Positions 22,719 to 31,876 of a stretch of 35,832 nt of DNA are shown in pieces. This stretch comes from Levilactobacillus koreensis JCM 16448 (lineage in GTDB: Bacteria; Bacillota; Bacilli; Lactobacillales; Lactobacillaceae). The position numbers were made by a program, and so were the translations under genes. The notes below the pieces were generated by a model that made no database searches, had not been told where the DNA came from, and saw only the letters and a program-made list of their open reading frames with translations. The stretch's first letter is position 1. The number at the start of each line of letters is the position of its first letter. The DNA lies in contig NZ_AZDP01000061.1 in assembly GCF_001435525.1 (NCBI RefSeq), forward strand, positions 1 to 35,832, given 5' to 3'.

Positions 22719-24134
22719 TTACTCCAGGTATTGCTTAGTTGAAGCCACAATGTCTTGTAGCCCCTTCTTAGCATCGGAGAAGAACATCTGCGTGTTGTCC
22801 ATGGAGAACAGTGGGTTCTGCACGCCGGCATACCCAGTACTCATGGAACGCTTGATGACAACGACGGACTTCGACTTGTCGACGTCCAGAATTGGCATCC
22901 CAGAAATTTCGTTACCACTTTCCCGAGCTAACGGGTTGGTAACGTCGTTGGCCCCAATGACCAGCGAAACGTCGGTGCTTTCGAACATTGGGTTGGCATC
23001 ATCCAACTGCTTCATTTGTTCATAAGGCACGTTGACATCGGCCAACAGCACGTTCATATGACCAGGCATCCGTCCAGCAACTGGGTGAATGGCGTAGTTC
23101 ACATTGATTCCCTTATCGGTCAAAACCTTGGCCAATTCGGCAACTTCATGTTGGGCCTGAGCAGCGGCTAACCCGTACCCAGGAACGATCATGACGTTTT
23201 GCGCGTAGGCTAATTGCAACCCAATATCATCGGCGGAAGTTTCCTTGACGTCAACTGGCACGGCATCAGCAGCACTACTCGTGTCACTATCGCCAGTCCC
23301 AAAGCCCCCAGCCAAAATGTTGGCCACGGACCGGTTCATGGCATCGGCCATTTGCAAGGTCAAGATGGTTCCGGCAGCCCCAACTAAGGCCCCGGCAATA
23401 ATCAAGACTTGGTTATTGATAACGAACCCGGCAAAGGCAACCGCTAAACCAGTAAAGGCGTTTAACAGTGAAACCACAACGGGCATGTCGGCCCCACCAA
23501 TTGGCAACGTCATTAACAGCCCGAAGACCAAACTCATGGCCAAGGCTAAGATGACATACCAGATGTTGGTTGGGTAACCAATCATGAACCAAGCTGAAGC
23601 TAAAATGGCAATGACCACAATAATATTTAAGATTCGTGCACCGGGGACCGTAATTGGTTTCCCGGAGACGTGACCTGAAAGTTTCCCGGTCGCAATCAAT
23701 GACCCGGAGAAGGTAATCCCCCCAATAATAACGTCCAGTAGAACTGGCAGGGAGAAGGCGATACTCAAGCTAGCACCGTCACCTTTAAGTAAGTAATCGA
23801 AGATCCCGATAACGGCAGCAGCACCACCACCAACGGCGTTGAACAGACTAACCAATTGTGGTACGTCGGTCATTGGCACCTTGCGCGCCTTGACGACCCC
23901 GTAAAGGATCCCCAAAGCCAGGCCTAAGATCAATACGACCCAACCAATGGCGTCAATTTTACCTTCAACAATAATCGTTACAATAATCGTAATAACGGCG
24001 AGGAACATCCCGACGGCTGACAGGCCATTCCCGTGTCGAGCGGTCTTTGGTGAACGCATCATGTGCACACCCAAAACGTAGCAGACCGCGGATATCAAAT
24101 AAATTAAGGAAGAAATCGTCTGTAGGGCACTCAT
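22719..24134 (-). CDS. pntB: NAD(P) transhydrogenase subunit beta
   Basis: A 471-residue membrane protein, the beta subunit of proton-translocating NAD(P)+ transhydrogenase. The N-terminal half is a bundle of hydrophobic helices forming the proton channel; the C-terminal domain III binds NADP(H). In that domain VMIVPGYGLAAAQAQHEV, HPVAGRMPGHMNVLLADVNVPYE, IGANDVTNPLA and VVIKRSMSTGYAGVQNPLF are diagnostic. The complex uses the proton motive force to reduce NADP+ with NADH. The ATG overlaps the pntAB stop by four bases (ATGA), and AGGAGG lies 9 nt upstream. It is last in the pntAA-pntAB-pntB operon. Confidence 0.96.
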   Translation of the reverse strand: MSALQTISSLIYLISAVCYVLGVHMMRSPKTARHGNGLSAVGMFLAVITIIVTIIVEGKIDAIGWVVLILGLALGILYGVVKARKVPMTDVPQLVSLFNAVGGGAAAVIGIFDYLLKGDGASLSIAFSLPVLLDVIIGGITFSGSLIATGKLSGHVSGKPITVPGARILNIIVVIAILASAWFMIGYPTNIWYVILALAMSLVFGLLMTLPIGGADMPVVVSLLNAFTGLAVAFAGFVINNQVLIIAGALVGAAGTILTLQMADAMNRSVANILAGGFGTGDSDTSSAADAVPVDVKETSADDIGLQLAYAQNVMIVPGYGLAAAQAQHEVAELAKVLTDKGINVNYAIHPVAGRMPGHMNVLLADVNVPYEQMKQLDDANPMFESTDVSLVIGANDVTNPLARESGNEISGMPILDVDKSKSVVVIKRSMSTGYAGVQNPLFSMDNTQMFFSDAKKGLQDIVASTKQYLE

Positions 24135-24442
24135 TTCTGATCATCCTCCTTTTTGGCTGCTGGTTTGCGGTCAAACATCCCTAACATCCGGTCGGTAACG
24201 GTATAACCACCCGCAACGTTGACGGCCGCAAAGAAGGCCCCAAAGAATGCTAAACAATAGAAGACCCAGCTATTGGCCTCAGCCGCGATGACAAATGCCC
24301 CCACGACAACGACCCCGTGAATCGCGTTGGCCCCAGACATCATTGGGGTCTGTAAGGTTGCTGGAATTTTACTCATAACTTCAAAACCGACTAATAAACT
24401 CAAAACAAAGATTGCTAAGTTCGTAAATAGTTCTTCACTCAT
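24131..24442 (-). CDS. pntAB: NAD(P) transhydrogenase subunit alpha part 2
   Basis: A 103-residue membrane subunit with three to four hydrophobic helices (LAIFVLSLLVGFEVM, IHGVVVVGAFVIAA, YCLAFFGAFFAAVNVAGGY), equivalent to the C-terminal membrane part of the fused E. coli PntA. The motif TLQTPMMSGANAIHGVVVVG is conserved in the family. Its start overlaps pntAA by four bases and its end overlaps pntB by four bases, so all three are translationally coupled. The split alpha subunit matches the Rhodospirillum-type arrangement. Confidence 0.94.
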   Translation of the reverse strand: MSEELFTNLAIFVLSLLVGFEVMSKIPATLQTPMMSGANAIHGVVVVGAFVIAAEANSWVFYCLAFFGAFFAAVNVAGGYTVTDRMLGMFDRKPAAKKEDDQK

Positions 24443-25647
24443 GCTTGATCAACTCCTTTTTTATCGTCTGGTTGATCGGCGGGCGTCTCCTCCGTGCTAG
24501 CAGGGTGACGTTCTGGTAGATCCATCGCCGAACGTTCGCGACTACTAATGATTTCTCCTTGGTAGGTCGCGAGCAATTCACCAACTACTTCATCATCTAC
24601 GTCCATGACCAGCTCGCCATCCTTGGTAATGTCCGTGATGACCGACTGAACGTTCTTGGCGTACATGTCAGAAGCAGAAGCTGGCAGTTGACTGGCCATA
24701 TCGCCAGCACCCACGATTTGGGCGTCATTTGGCGTCGTTACCGTTTCGCCTGGCTTAGATCCAGCAACGTTACCGCCTAACTCACTAGCGGCCAAATCGA
24801 TGAAGAGCTTGCCAGCCTTAGCTTCGTCCACCGACTTCTGCGTAACCAGTAATGGTGGCCGGCGTCCAGGAACTTGAGCGGTCGTAATGACCACGTCGTT
24901 TTGGGCGATAAATTCAGCTAATTCAGCCTGTTGTTGAGCGGTTTCTTCGGGTGTCAGTGCCCGCGCGTAACCGCCTTCACCAGTGGCCGAAACGGAGGTC
25001 GTCAGGAACGTTGCCCCCAGGGATTCAACTTCGCCCCGTGATGCTGGCCGAATATCGTACCCCGAAACCATGGCTCCTAACCGTTTAGCAGTCCCAATCG
25101 CTTGCAGACCAGCAACCCCGGTCCCTAAGACTAAGACCTTGGTTGGCTTCGCGGTCCCAGCAGCGGTGATCATCATTGGTAGGTACCGGGAGAACCGGTC
25201 CGCTGCCAACAAGGCTGCCTTGTAACCGGCAACACTGGCTTGTGAACTTAAAACGTCCATCGTTTGCGCCCGTGACACCGTCCGTGGCAAGAGTTCAAAT
25301 GCCAACGCATTAACTTTTTTAGCCGCTAATTTCTTAACGAAGTCTAAATCCGTTAATGGTGATAATAAACCTAAAAGCGTCTGGCCAGCTTGCAACTGGT
25401 CAACCACGTCATCGCCGGGTTGGCCAACCGTTGCGATAATGGTCGCCTGCTTCACAGCAGCAGAGCGGTCGACAACTTTCGCCCCCGCATCCGTGTAGAC
25501 AGCATCTTGATAGAAGGCTCGTTCACCGGCCCCCTGTTCGATCAGCACTTGATAATCACTTTTGACCAGCTTGCGAACAACGTCCGGTGACAAAGCAACC
25601 CGGTTCTCGCCAGGTGCCTCTTTCAAAGCCGAAATGGTAATTGACAT
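24439..25647 (-). CDS. pntAA: NAD(P) transhydrogenase subunit alpha part 1
   Basis: A 402-residue soluble NAD(H)-binding subunit (domain I), related to alanine dehydrogenase. It starts with ITISALKEAPGENRVALSPD, carries the Rossmann glycine motif LVLGTGVAGLQAIGTAKRLG and the strand AMVSGYDIRPASRGEVESLG, plus ITTAQVPGRRPPLLVT. The start at 25647 follows AAGGGG at 9 nt; an in-frame ATG three codons upstream abuts that site and is rejected. The acidic tail (EETPADQPDDKKG) is non-conserved. First gene of the operon; the enzyme supplies NADPH from NADH and may offset NADPH shortage in fermentative metabolism (inference). Confidence 0.96.
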   Translation of the reverse strand: MSITISALKEAPGENRVALSPDVVRKLVKSDYQVLIEQGAGERAFYQDAVYTDAGAKVVDRSAAVKQATIIATVGQPGDDVVDQLQAGQTLLGLLSPLTDLDFVKKLAAKKVNALAFELLPRTVSRAQTMDVLSSQASVAGYKAALLAADRFSRYLPMMITAAGTAKPTKVLVLGTGVAGLQAIGTAKRLGAMVSGYDIRPASRGEVESLGATFLTTSVSATGEGGYARALTPEETAQQQAELAEFIAQNDVVITTAQVPGRRPPLLVTQKSVDEAKAGKLFIDLAASELGGNVAGSKPGETVTTPNDAQIVGAGDMASQLPASASDMYAKNVQSVITDITKDGELVMDVDDEVVGELLATYQGEIISSRERSAMDLPERHPASTEETPADQPDDKKGVDQA

Positions 25648-25684
25648 GCCATACATCCCCTTTTGATAAAGTCTTCACAACTCA

Positions 25685-25713
25685 ACTATAGGGCATTTCC
25701 GGGTGCAAAACAA
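25685..25713 (-). promoter_or_regulatory. Promoter of the pnt operon
   Basis: On the minus strand TTGTTT (25713-25708) and TATAGT (25690-25685) are 17 bp apart, about 38 nt upstream of pntAA. Confidence 0.55.
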
Positions 25714-26025
25714 TGCTCGGACGGCCGAATTGATAAATATCTTGATAATTTGTTGAATTTGACCAATTTTAGGGCAATTAAACTGGCTATTTTCGCAAAA
25801 AATGGGATTAATCGTCAATACCGTCACTATCCTGAGCAGTGACTAGTCAAACCGGAAGTTATAAAATTCGACCGGACTCATTTCACCAAAATTGGGTTGT
25901 TGTCTCAAAAATGATAACTGCCTGCTAACTTTGAAAAGTATCTTTACAATTCGGGTTGGACCGCAGTTGAGCCATTGGCGTTGTAGTCGTTGATTTATAA
26001 AATTTGCACCTTACCACGAGTCGCC
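25714..26025. other. Gene-free AT-rich stretch
   Basis: No gene is supportable here. The only local structure seen is a short hairpin GTCACT-N9-AGTGAC at about 25823-25843. The stretch separates the pnt promoter from the terminator of the next operon. Confidence 0.5.
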
Positions 26026-26030
26026 AAAAA

Positions 26031-26070
26031 GGCCCTGTGCCAGTCCGTCTTCACGCACCGGCACGAGGCC
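26031..26070 (-). terminator. Terminator of the GPP34-like gene
   Basis: On the minus strand GGCCTCGTGCC (26070-26060) and GGCACAGGGCC (26041-26031) pair at 9 of 11 positions, followed by TTTTTGG. Confidence 0.65.
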
Positions 26071-26086
26071 CTAGGTTCATCACATT

Positions 26087-26755
26087 TTAACTTAACCAGC
26101 CGTCCATCCAGAACTTCTTGGTCACAATAATCTCGCTCGCTGCGGTCGTGAGTTGTTTAACCATCTGGGCGTAAGCGTTGTTGGCCGTAACCTGTTGTAA
26201 CCGGCCAGCTAGCGTAGTCATATCATCTTCGCCAAATAACCACTTCAACGCGTCCTCTTGTTCTAAAATGATCAATAAGTTCAACGTCGAGTGAGTTACC
26301 TGACCGGACTGGAGCTGCTGCTTGAGGGTGTCGATCATCTGTTGGCGACTGGCGTCCTTAGGCTCGTAGATCACGTGTGGCGTTAGGTTGTTCTGAAATA
26401 ACACCCGTTCCGTTGTCTCGGCTGCCAAGGTCTCGGCACCGATGCCGTCATAAATGGTATTCGCAATATCCCAGCTCGTCACCAATTTTAAAATCGACTT
26501 CAACTGGGGAGTCTGCATCAGGTCGTTCCGCAGCCGCATCTTGAAGGCCGCCAAATAGGATGGTAGGTTCTCCCACTGCGCGTCGTCCGCAATCGCTAAA
26601 TTATCCCCGGTCACGACCAGAACTCGCTGATCGATCAAATCGAGTAAGGCCCCCAAGACGAAATAGGCCTGGGTCGTGAACCGCGTGCGAAGGGTGGGTT
26701 TCTGCCCGATTCTTTCGGTCAAGAGTAAGTAATTTGTTGCGGTCGTGAGTGTCAC
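26087..26755 (-). CDS. GPP34 (GOLPH3/Vps74)-like protein, uncertain
   Basis: A 222-residue, mostly helical cytosolic protein. The N-terminal TTATNYLLLTERIGQK and FTTQAYFVLGALLDLIDQRVLVVTGDNL, followed by a small beta hairpin and a long helical C-terminal half, match the layout of bacterial GPP34 proteins, which in eukaryotes bind PI4P on Golgi membranes. Lactobacilli carry several such short homologues of unknown function. Family assignment is by overall pattern, not by a decisive motif. It uses a GTG start with AGGAGG 8 nt upstream, so the open frame is genuine. It is monocistronic with its own terminator. Possible roles (membrane-surface or secondary-metabolism linked) cannot be judged from context. 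Confidence 0.5.
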   Translation of the reverse strand: MTLTTATNYLLLTERIGQKPTLRTRFTTQAYFVLGALLDLIDQRVLVVTGDNLAIADDAQWENLPSYLAAFKMRLRNDLMQTPQLKSILKLVTSWDIANTIYDGIGAETLAAETTERVLFQNNLTPHVIYEPKDASRQQMIDTLKQQLQSGQVTHSTLNLLIILEQEDALKWLFGEDDMTTLAGRLQQVTANNAYAQMVKQLTTAASEIIVTKKFWMDGWLS

Positions 26756-26953
26756 GCGTGGTTCCTCCTTGTTGGTTTAAACTCCGGTCAGCTGACATTA
26801 AGAATTACCAGCGCCGATAGCTAAGAATTTACAATTTTATACATTCTGAATTTCTTACGAACCGTTAGTATACCACACCCACTCTTGGGAAGCGAGGCAG
26901 TCCACGTCTGGCATGACGCTTTCTTTCAAAACTTTATAGTAATCAAGTGATAA

Positions 26954-26983
26954 AAAAAGTGTGTCCTGAACGACACACTTTTT
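26954..26983. terminator. Terminator of the aldo/keto reductase gene
   Basis: AAAAAGTGTGTC (26954-26965) pairs perfectly with GACACACTTTTT (26972-26983) around six bases. It lies directly after the reductase stop codon, transcribed on the minus strand. Confidence 0.85.
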
Positions 26984-27001
26984 AATACAGTAGCTGTATA
27001 T

Positions 27002-27970
27002 TTAGCCAATTTGGCGCGAGAACTTCTTGAAGCCGAACAACTTATCGATTCGCGCGTAATATTCCGCTGGAATGTCCAAGTCGATGGCCTTCAGGTTGTT
27101 CTGCAATTGCTTGGGCTTGCTGGCGCCGGTAATCAGGCTGGAAATCCGGGGGTCGCGTAAGCCCCAGGCCAAGGCAAATGTCGACAGATCTGTATCCAAT
27201 TCAGCGGCCATCTTGACCAACTCTTCGACCTTATCCAAGTTGTCATCGGTCAATAACGCCTTAATCTGCCCTTGGTAGGTTGCCCGTGAACCGGCTGGAA
27301 TCGCCTGTCCCTTGCGGTATTTACCGGTCAATAATCCCTGTGACAGCGGCGAGAATGGCACAACGCCCAGACCAAGCTTGGCGCAGACATCGAGCAGTTC
27401 GTGTTCAATGTAGCGGTCGAACATATTGTACTGGGGTTGGACCACGGACATCGGATGCAAACCGCGTTCTTGGATGATTAGTTGGGCCTCTAGGATTTGA
27501 ACTGGCCGCCACTCACTGACACCGTAGTACAGAATCTTTCCCTGGTCGACCAAGCCACTCAGGGTGGTCAACGTTTCGGCCAGCGGCGTTTCGGGGTCAA
27601 ATCGGTGACAGAAGTACAGGTCGAGATAATCCGTCTGCATGTTGGTCAACGATTGATCCAATGATTCGGTAATGTGCTTACGGGAAAGGCCACCATCATT
27701 TACACCCTCACCCGTTGGGAAGAAGACCTTGCTGGACATCACTAATTCCTTACGCGGGAATTGTTTCAGTGTCTTACCCAAGAACCGTTCAGCCGCGCCA
27801 CCACTATAGGCGTCAGCACAGTCAAAAAAGTTGATACCATTCTCATAAGCTAACTTGATACTCTGAGCGGCCAGGTCCTGCTTGTCACCCGCGCTCACGT
27901 CAGTCATCCAGCTCCCAAGTGCCAGTTCGCTCACGCGTAATCCTTGTTTTCCTAAATGCCGATACTTCAT
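27002..27970 (-). CDS. Aldo/keto reductase (YghZ/Kv-beta type)
   Basis: A 322-residue NADPH-dependent reductase of the AKR superfamily, TIM-barrel fold, cytosolic. The catalytic tetrad is Asp50 and Tyr55 (FDCADAYSGG), Lys81 (VMSSKVFF) and His122 (YFCHRFD). PFSPLSQGLLTGKY and the C-terminal LITGASKPKQLQNNLKAIDL are typical of the potassium-channel beta-subunit/YghZ branch, which reduces methylglyoxal and other carbonyls. GGAGG lies 7 nt before the ATG. A cre site upstream suggests CcpA control. It is monocistronic. The substrate is not determined. Confidence 0.92.
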   Translation of the reverse strand: MKYRHLGKQGLRVSELALGSWMTDVSAGDKQDLAAQSIKLAYENGINFFDCADAYSGGAAERFLGKTLKQFPRKELVMSSKVFFPTGEGVNDGGLSRKHITESLDQSLTNMQTDYLDLYFCHRFDPETPLAETLTTLSGLVDQGKILYYGVSEWRPVQILEAQLIIQERGLHPMSVVQPQYNMFDRYIEHELLDVCAKLGLGVVPFSPLSQGLLTGKYRKGQAIPAGSRATYQGQIKALLTDDNLDKVEELVKMAAELDTDLSTFALAWGLRDPRISSLITGASKPKQLQNNLKAIDLDIPAEYYARIDKLFGFKKFSRQIG

Positions 27971-28004
27971 GTGAAATCCTCCTAGTTTGTTGTGAGTCCT
28001 GATA

Positions 28005-28018
28005 TGGAAACGGTCTCA
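28005..28018 (+). promoter_or_regulatory. cre site upstream of the aldo/keto reductase
   Basis: TGGAAACGGTCTCA matches TGWAANCGNTNWCA at 13 of 14 positions, about 40 bp upstream of the reductase start codon. Confidence 0.6.
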
Positions 28019-28146
28019 CAACGTCATAGATTTAGTCTACCAGATTTCACGCGACTAGGTCAGTAACCTGAATAATATTGGGCGAAAATTTTTGCGGTGA
28101 CAACCTTTTTTAGCAACGACCACCGTCCCACGTCAGCTTATGTACG

Positions 28147-28193
28147 CGAAAGAACACGTTCAGGTTATCATTTGGTCTGAACGTGTTCTTTCG
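28147..28193. terminator. 17-bp perfect inverted repeat, probable arc operon terminator
   Basis: CGAAAGAACACGTTCAG (28147-28163) and its exact complement (28177-28193) enclose 13 bases. It is about 60 bp after the arcD-like stop codon. It has no clear T-run on the minus strand beyond the stem's own TTCTTTCG, so it could also stabilise mRNA or bind a protein. Confidence 0.6.
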
Positions 28194-28251
28194 ATTGAAT
28201 CCTTCTAAATGCTAGTCAAGCCAGAGACGTAGGGCGTTGGGCCACATTCCC

Positions 28252-29802
28252 TTAACTCAGCAATACTTCCAGAACCAAAATCACGCCACCAAAGCCCAGG
28301 ACGAAGACCACCACTGGCCAAACGAACTTAAACCAGTGCGAATACTTCATGTCGAGCATTTGTAACGTTGCCATCACTAGGCCGGTTGGGGCCAGGAAAA
28401 GCATCGCGTACTGCCCAAATTGGTAGGCCGTTACCACGGCAAACCGTGGAATATCGACCGTATCGGCCAGCGGCGCAAAGATCGGCATCGCCAGTACAGC
28501 CAATCCAGATGAGGATGGCACGATGAATCCCAGAACGAAGAAGATCAACATTTGAATCAGGATAAAGACAGGGCCACTCACGCCTTGAACCAGCGTTGAC
28601 GAGAACTGGAGCACCGTGTCGGAAATCAGCCCTTCATTCATCACTAAATTGATGCCACGAGCCAACCCAATGATCAGTGACACCCCAACCAAGCTGGCCG
28701 ACCCATTCGTGAAGGCATCCACAACGCCCTTTTCGCCAATGCCGTATTTACCAGTGGCCGTTAAGAACATGATAATGATTGCGAACAGCAAGAACGAGGA
28801 GGCCATAGTTGGGAACCACCAGCCCTGTGACATCACACCCCAGACCATGATGGGGAAGGTCACGACGAACAGGATCAGAATCAGTTTCTTCCGGAAAGTA
28901 AAGTCGGCATGTTCACCATTTTCACTGGAAGCCACCGACCACATCTTGTTGAAGGACGTGCGGTCCTCATAGGTGTACGAGAACGCCGGCGTGGCTTTGA
29001 CCTTCTTGCTGTACCAATGCAGGTAAAACAGCACGAAGATGGTTGCCACAACCAACCCACCGATCCGCCAACTAATTCCTTCGGTAAAGTTGATACCAGC
29101 CGCATTGGAGGCAATCACGACGGAGAACGGGTTGATCGTTGAAAATGCCGTCCCCACCGAGCTGGCTAGGAAGATTGCCCCCACACAGACGATGGAATCA
29201 TACCCCATTGCGATGAAAATCGGCACCAGAATCGGGTAGAACGCCACCGCCTCTTCTTCGATCCCACAAAGCGTGCCCCCGAGGACCATCAACACGGAAA
29301 CCAGAAAGATCAGCATGAATTCATGTCCCTTGGTCTTCTTGGTCAGCGCCATCAAGCCGGACTCAAACGCCCCACTGGCTTTGACGACCCCGATCAAGCC
29401 CCCGAGCACGAAGATGAACACCATGATATCGACGGCTTCAATCGTCCCCCTGACCATACTGCTAGTAATCTGACCCGGACCAGCCGGATGCTGCTTTAAC
29501 CGTTCATAAGTATTGGGAATCGACACGGCCTGCGTGATGCCACCCGAAGTGAATTCCCCGATTTGAATCTTTACGCCCATTTTATCCAGTTGCTTTTGGG
29601 TCGCGGGAACCGCCTCTGTCTTACCGGACGGTTTCGTAATCACCAGTTCTGATTTCGCCGAATCATAGGCTAACTTGGAATACGACCCGGCCGGAATGAT
29701 CCAGGTCGCGATAACGGCCACAATCGTCAGGATGAACAAGATGACGAAGGCCCCGGGCATTCTTAGTTTAAATTTTTTCTTTGGTTGCGTCGCTGTATCC
29801 AC
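28252..29802 (-). CDS. arcD: YfcC family transporter, probable arginine/ornithine antiporter (ArcD-like)
   Basis: A 516-residue membrane protein with about 12 hydrophobic helices, of the YfcC (DcuC-like ion transporter) family rather than the APC-type ArcD. The signature GTLCGIEEEAVAFYPILVPI and the late loop GFIVPSSSGLAVLAMPIFAPL are present. In lactic acid bacteria this family occurs in arc operons and is taken to exchange arginine for ornithine. Position after arcB and arcC supports that role here. Two GTG starts are possible: 29811, and 29802 with AGGGGTGG at 5 nt, which is preferred. A hairpin between arcC and this gene may lower its expression. Confidence 0.85.
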   Translation of the reverse strand: MDTATQPKKKFKLRMPGAFVILFILTIVAVIATWIIPAGSYSKLAYDSAKSELVITKPSGKTEAVPATQKQLDKMGVKIQIGEFTSGGITQAVSIPNTYERLKQHPAGPGQITSSMVRGTIEAVDIMVFIFVLGGLIGVVKASGAFESGLMALTKKTKGHEFMLIFLVSVLMVLGGTLCGIEEEAVAFYPILVPIFIAMGYDSIVCVGAIFLASSVGTAFSTINPFSVVIASNAAGINFTEGISWRIGGLVVATIFVLFYLHWYSKKVKATPAFSYTYEDRTSFNKMWSVASSENGEHADFTFRKKLILILFVVTFPIMVWGVMSQGWWFPTMASSFLLFAIIIMFLTATGKYGIGEKGVVDAFTNGSASLVGVSLIIGLARGINLVMNEGLISDTVLQFSSTLVQGVSGPVFILIQMLIFFVLGFIVPSSSGLAVLAMPIFAPLADTVDIPRFAVVTAYQFGQYAMLFLAPTGLVMATLQMLDMKYSHWFKFVWPVVVFVLGFGGVILVLEVLLS

Positions 29803-29840
29803 AATTTCCACCCCTAACTTTCAAATAATGGCTAAAAAGA

Positions 29841-29887
29841 AGCGTGGTCCAGGTTGGGCGTTACCAAAACGTCCTTTGGACCACGCT
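29841..29887 (-). terminator. Hairpin between arcC and arcD, likely attenuating terminator
   Basis: AGCGTGGTCC (29841-29850) pairs perfectly with GGACCACGCT (29878-29887); on the minus strand TTCTTTTTAG follows. It lies in the 86-base gap after arcC and would reduce read-through into the transporter gene. Confidence 0.7.
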
Positions 29888-29898
29888 CTATAGTTTGC

Positions 29899-30828
29899 TT
29901 AATCTGTGATCAATGTGCCGACTTTGCCCGCTAAGGCATCGTCCAAGTGGTCTAACGATGTGATCAACGCCGTGCGGCCCGCGCCTGACGCCACAAAGCC
30001 CAAGCACGCTTCGATCTTCGGCAGCATACTCCCGGGGGCAAATTGGCCCTCGTCAATGTACCGTTGGACGTCCTGACTGGATAAGGTTCGCAGCGACTGC
30101 TGATCCGGCTTGCCGTAGTTGACGTACACGTCATCCACCGCGGTCAAAATAATCAGTTGGTCGGCCGCAATGTTAGCCGCCAGTAGTGAACTCGACCGAT
30201 CCTTGTCGATCACGGCCGGGACGCCTTTGAGGCCAGTGTCCGTAGTCACAACGGGCACCCCACCACCGCCACCAGCGATGACTAGGTTGTCGTTTTCAAT
30301 CAAATCACTGATACTCTTGAGCTCCACGATGGCCTGCGGAAGGGGCGACGGGACCACCTGCCGCCAGCCACGGCCAGCATCTTCGGCAAACGTGTAGCCC
30401 TTTTCTGCCTCGATACGGTGGGCATCCGCCTCGCTATAGAATGCGCCAACCGGCTTCGTTGGGTGTTGAAATGCCGGATCCGCCGTATCGACCTCAACTT
30501 GGGTAACGACGGACGCCACATCCTTATTGATACCGCGCTTTTGAAGCTCATTGTGCAGGCTCTGTTGCAGGTGATAGCCAATGTAGCCCTGGCTCATCGC
30601 GCCACATTCGGGGAACGGGAAGGCGGCCGTCTGGTCATGTTCCGCTGCAAAGTTCATCCCCAGATTGATGGCCCCGACTTGCGGACCGTTCCCATGACTG
30701 ATGACGACCTTGTGGCCCGCCGCAACCAAACCAATCAGCGAGGTTGCCGTATGTTTCACTAAGCTTAATTGCTCTTCGGGGGACTTCCCTAACGCGTTAC
30801 CCCCAAGAGCGACAACGATTTTTGCCAT
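29899..30828 (-). CDS. arcC: Carbamate kinase
   Basis: A 309-residue cytosolic kinase making ATP from carbamoyl phosphate and ADP, the energy-yielding last step of the arginine deiminase pathway. The amino-acid kinase fold is clear from [12 protein letters not shown] at the start, [49 protein letters not shown] and GSMLPKIEA. Length matches the family. GGAGGAGA lies 6 nt before the ATG, 12 nt after arcB, so the two are one operon. The kinase makes arginine use a net source of ATP and, via ammonia, of acid tolerance. Confidence 0.96.
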   Translation of the reverse strand: MAKIVVALGGNALGKSPEEQLSLVKHTATSLIGLVAAGHKVVISHGNGPQVGAINLGMNFAAEHDQTAAFPFPECGAMSQGYIGYHLQQSLHNELQKRGINKDVASVVTQVEVDTADPAFQHPTKPVGAFYSEADAHRIEAEKGYTFAEDAGRGWRQVVPSPLPQAIVELKSISDLIENDNLVIAGGGGGVPVVTTDTGLKGVPAVIDKDRSSSLLAANIAADQLIILTAVDDVYVNYGKPDQQSLRTLSSQDVQRYIDEGQFAPGSMLPKIEACLGFVASGAGRTALITSLDHLDDALAGKVGTLITD

Positions 30829-30840
30829 GTGTGTCTCCTC

Positions 30841-31839
30841 CTAATCACCCAAGGTTGCGACCATCACGGCCTTAATGGTGTGCATGCGGTTTTCGGCTTC
30901 CTGGAAGACCACCGACGCGTCACTTTCGAAGACTTCATCGGTCACTTCCATTTCGGTAATGCCAAATTTTTCAGCAATTTCTTGACCGACCTTGGTCTGG
31001 GTGTCGTGGAATGAAGGTAGGCAGTGTTCGAAGATGACATTTGGATTGCCAGTCTTGGCCATCATTTCCGCCGTGATCCGGTATGGTGACAGGAGCTTGA
31101 TCCGTTCCGTCCAGACTTCATCGGGTTCACCCATGGACACCCAAACGTCGGTATAGAGGACATCGGAGCCCTTAACCCCTTCGTCCACGTCATCGGTGAC
31201 CAGGATAGTTGCGCCCGTCTTGACTGCAATCGCCTGCACCTTAGCCAACAACTCTGGCGTTGGGTTCAGTTCCTTTGGGCAAACGAGGTGGTAGGTCATC
31301 CCCATGATGGCCGCACCAATCATCAGGGCGTTGGCCACGTTGTTCCGGCCGTCGCCGACATAAGTAAAGTGAATATCACTGTAATTCTTCTTCAGGACTT
31401 CCTTGGCCGTCAAGAAGTCAGCTAAGACTTGAGTGGGATGATCTTCGTCAGTTAGGCCGTTCCAAACTGGCACGCCAGAATACTTTGCCAAAGTTTCCAC
31501 GGTCCGTTGAGAAAAGCCCCGGTATTCGATACCGTCGTACATGCCGCCGAGCACCCGCGCCGTGTCCTTAGCGGATTCCTTCTTGCCCATTTGCGTCCCA
31601 GTCGGTCCTAAGTAAGTCACGTGCGCGCCTTGATCGTAAGCCCCAACTTCAAAGGCACACCGCGTCCGCGTCGAATTCTTTTCAAAAATCAAAGCAATGT
31701 TTTTACCAACCAATTTCTGTTGTTCGGTCCCAGCATACTTGGCGCGCTTCAAGTCTTCGGCCAGTTGTAGCAGGTGACCCATTTCCTTAGGGGTAAAGTC
31801 CAGCAGGGTTAAGAAACTCCGGTTACGTAAATTGTACAT
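30841..31839 (-). CDS. arcB: Catabolic ornithine carbamoyltransferase
   Basis: A 332-residue cytosolic enzyme converting citrulline plus phosphate to ornithine and carbamoyl phosphate in the arginine deiminase pathway; the catabolic role is inferred from the carbamate kinase neighbour. Carbamoyl phosphate is bound by FEKNSTRTR, followed by [22 protein letters not shown] and the ornithine/catalytic motif EHCLPSFHD near the end. AAAGGAGG lies 6 nt before the ATG. It heads the arcB-arcC-arcD set behind a cre site. The usual first gene, arcA (arginine deiminase), is not present beside it. Confidence 0.96.
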   Translation of the reverse strand: MYNLRNRSFLTLLDFTPKEMGHLLQLAEDLKRAKYAGTEQQKLVGKNIALIFEKNSTRTRCAFEVGAYDQGAHVTYLGPTGTQMGKKESAKDTARVLGGMYDGIEYRGFSQRTVETLAKYSGVPVWNGLTDEDHPTQVLADFLTAKEVLKKNYSDIHFTYVGDGRNNVANALMIGAAIMGMTYHLVCPKELNPTPELLAKVQAIAVKTGATILVTDDVDEGVKGSDVLYTDVWVSMGEPDEVWTERIKLLSPYRITAEMMAKTGNPNVIFEHCLPSFHDTQTKVGQEIAEKFGITEMEVTDEVFESDASVVFQEAENRMHTIKAVMVATLGD

Positions 31840-31876
31840 TGTGATTTCCTCCTTTGTTATTTACAATGGCAGTATA

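Noticed and set aside
25823-25843. GTCACT/AGTGAC hairpin as a terminator
   Set aside because: The stem is only six pairs, there is no T-run on either side and no gene ends there.
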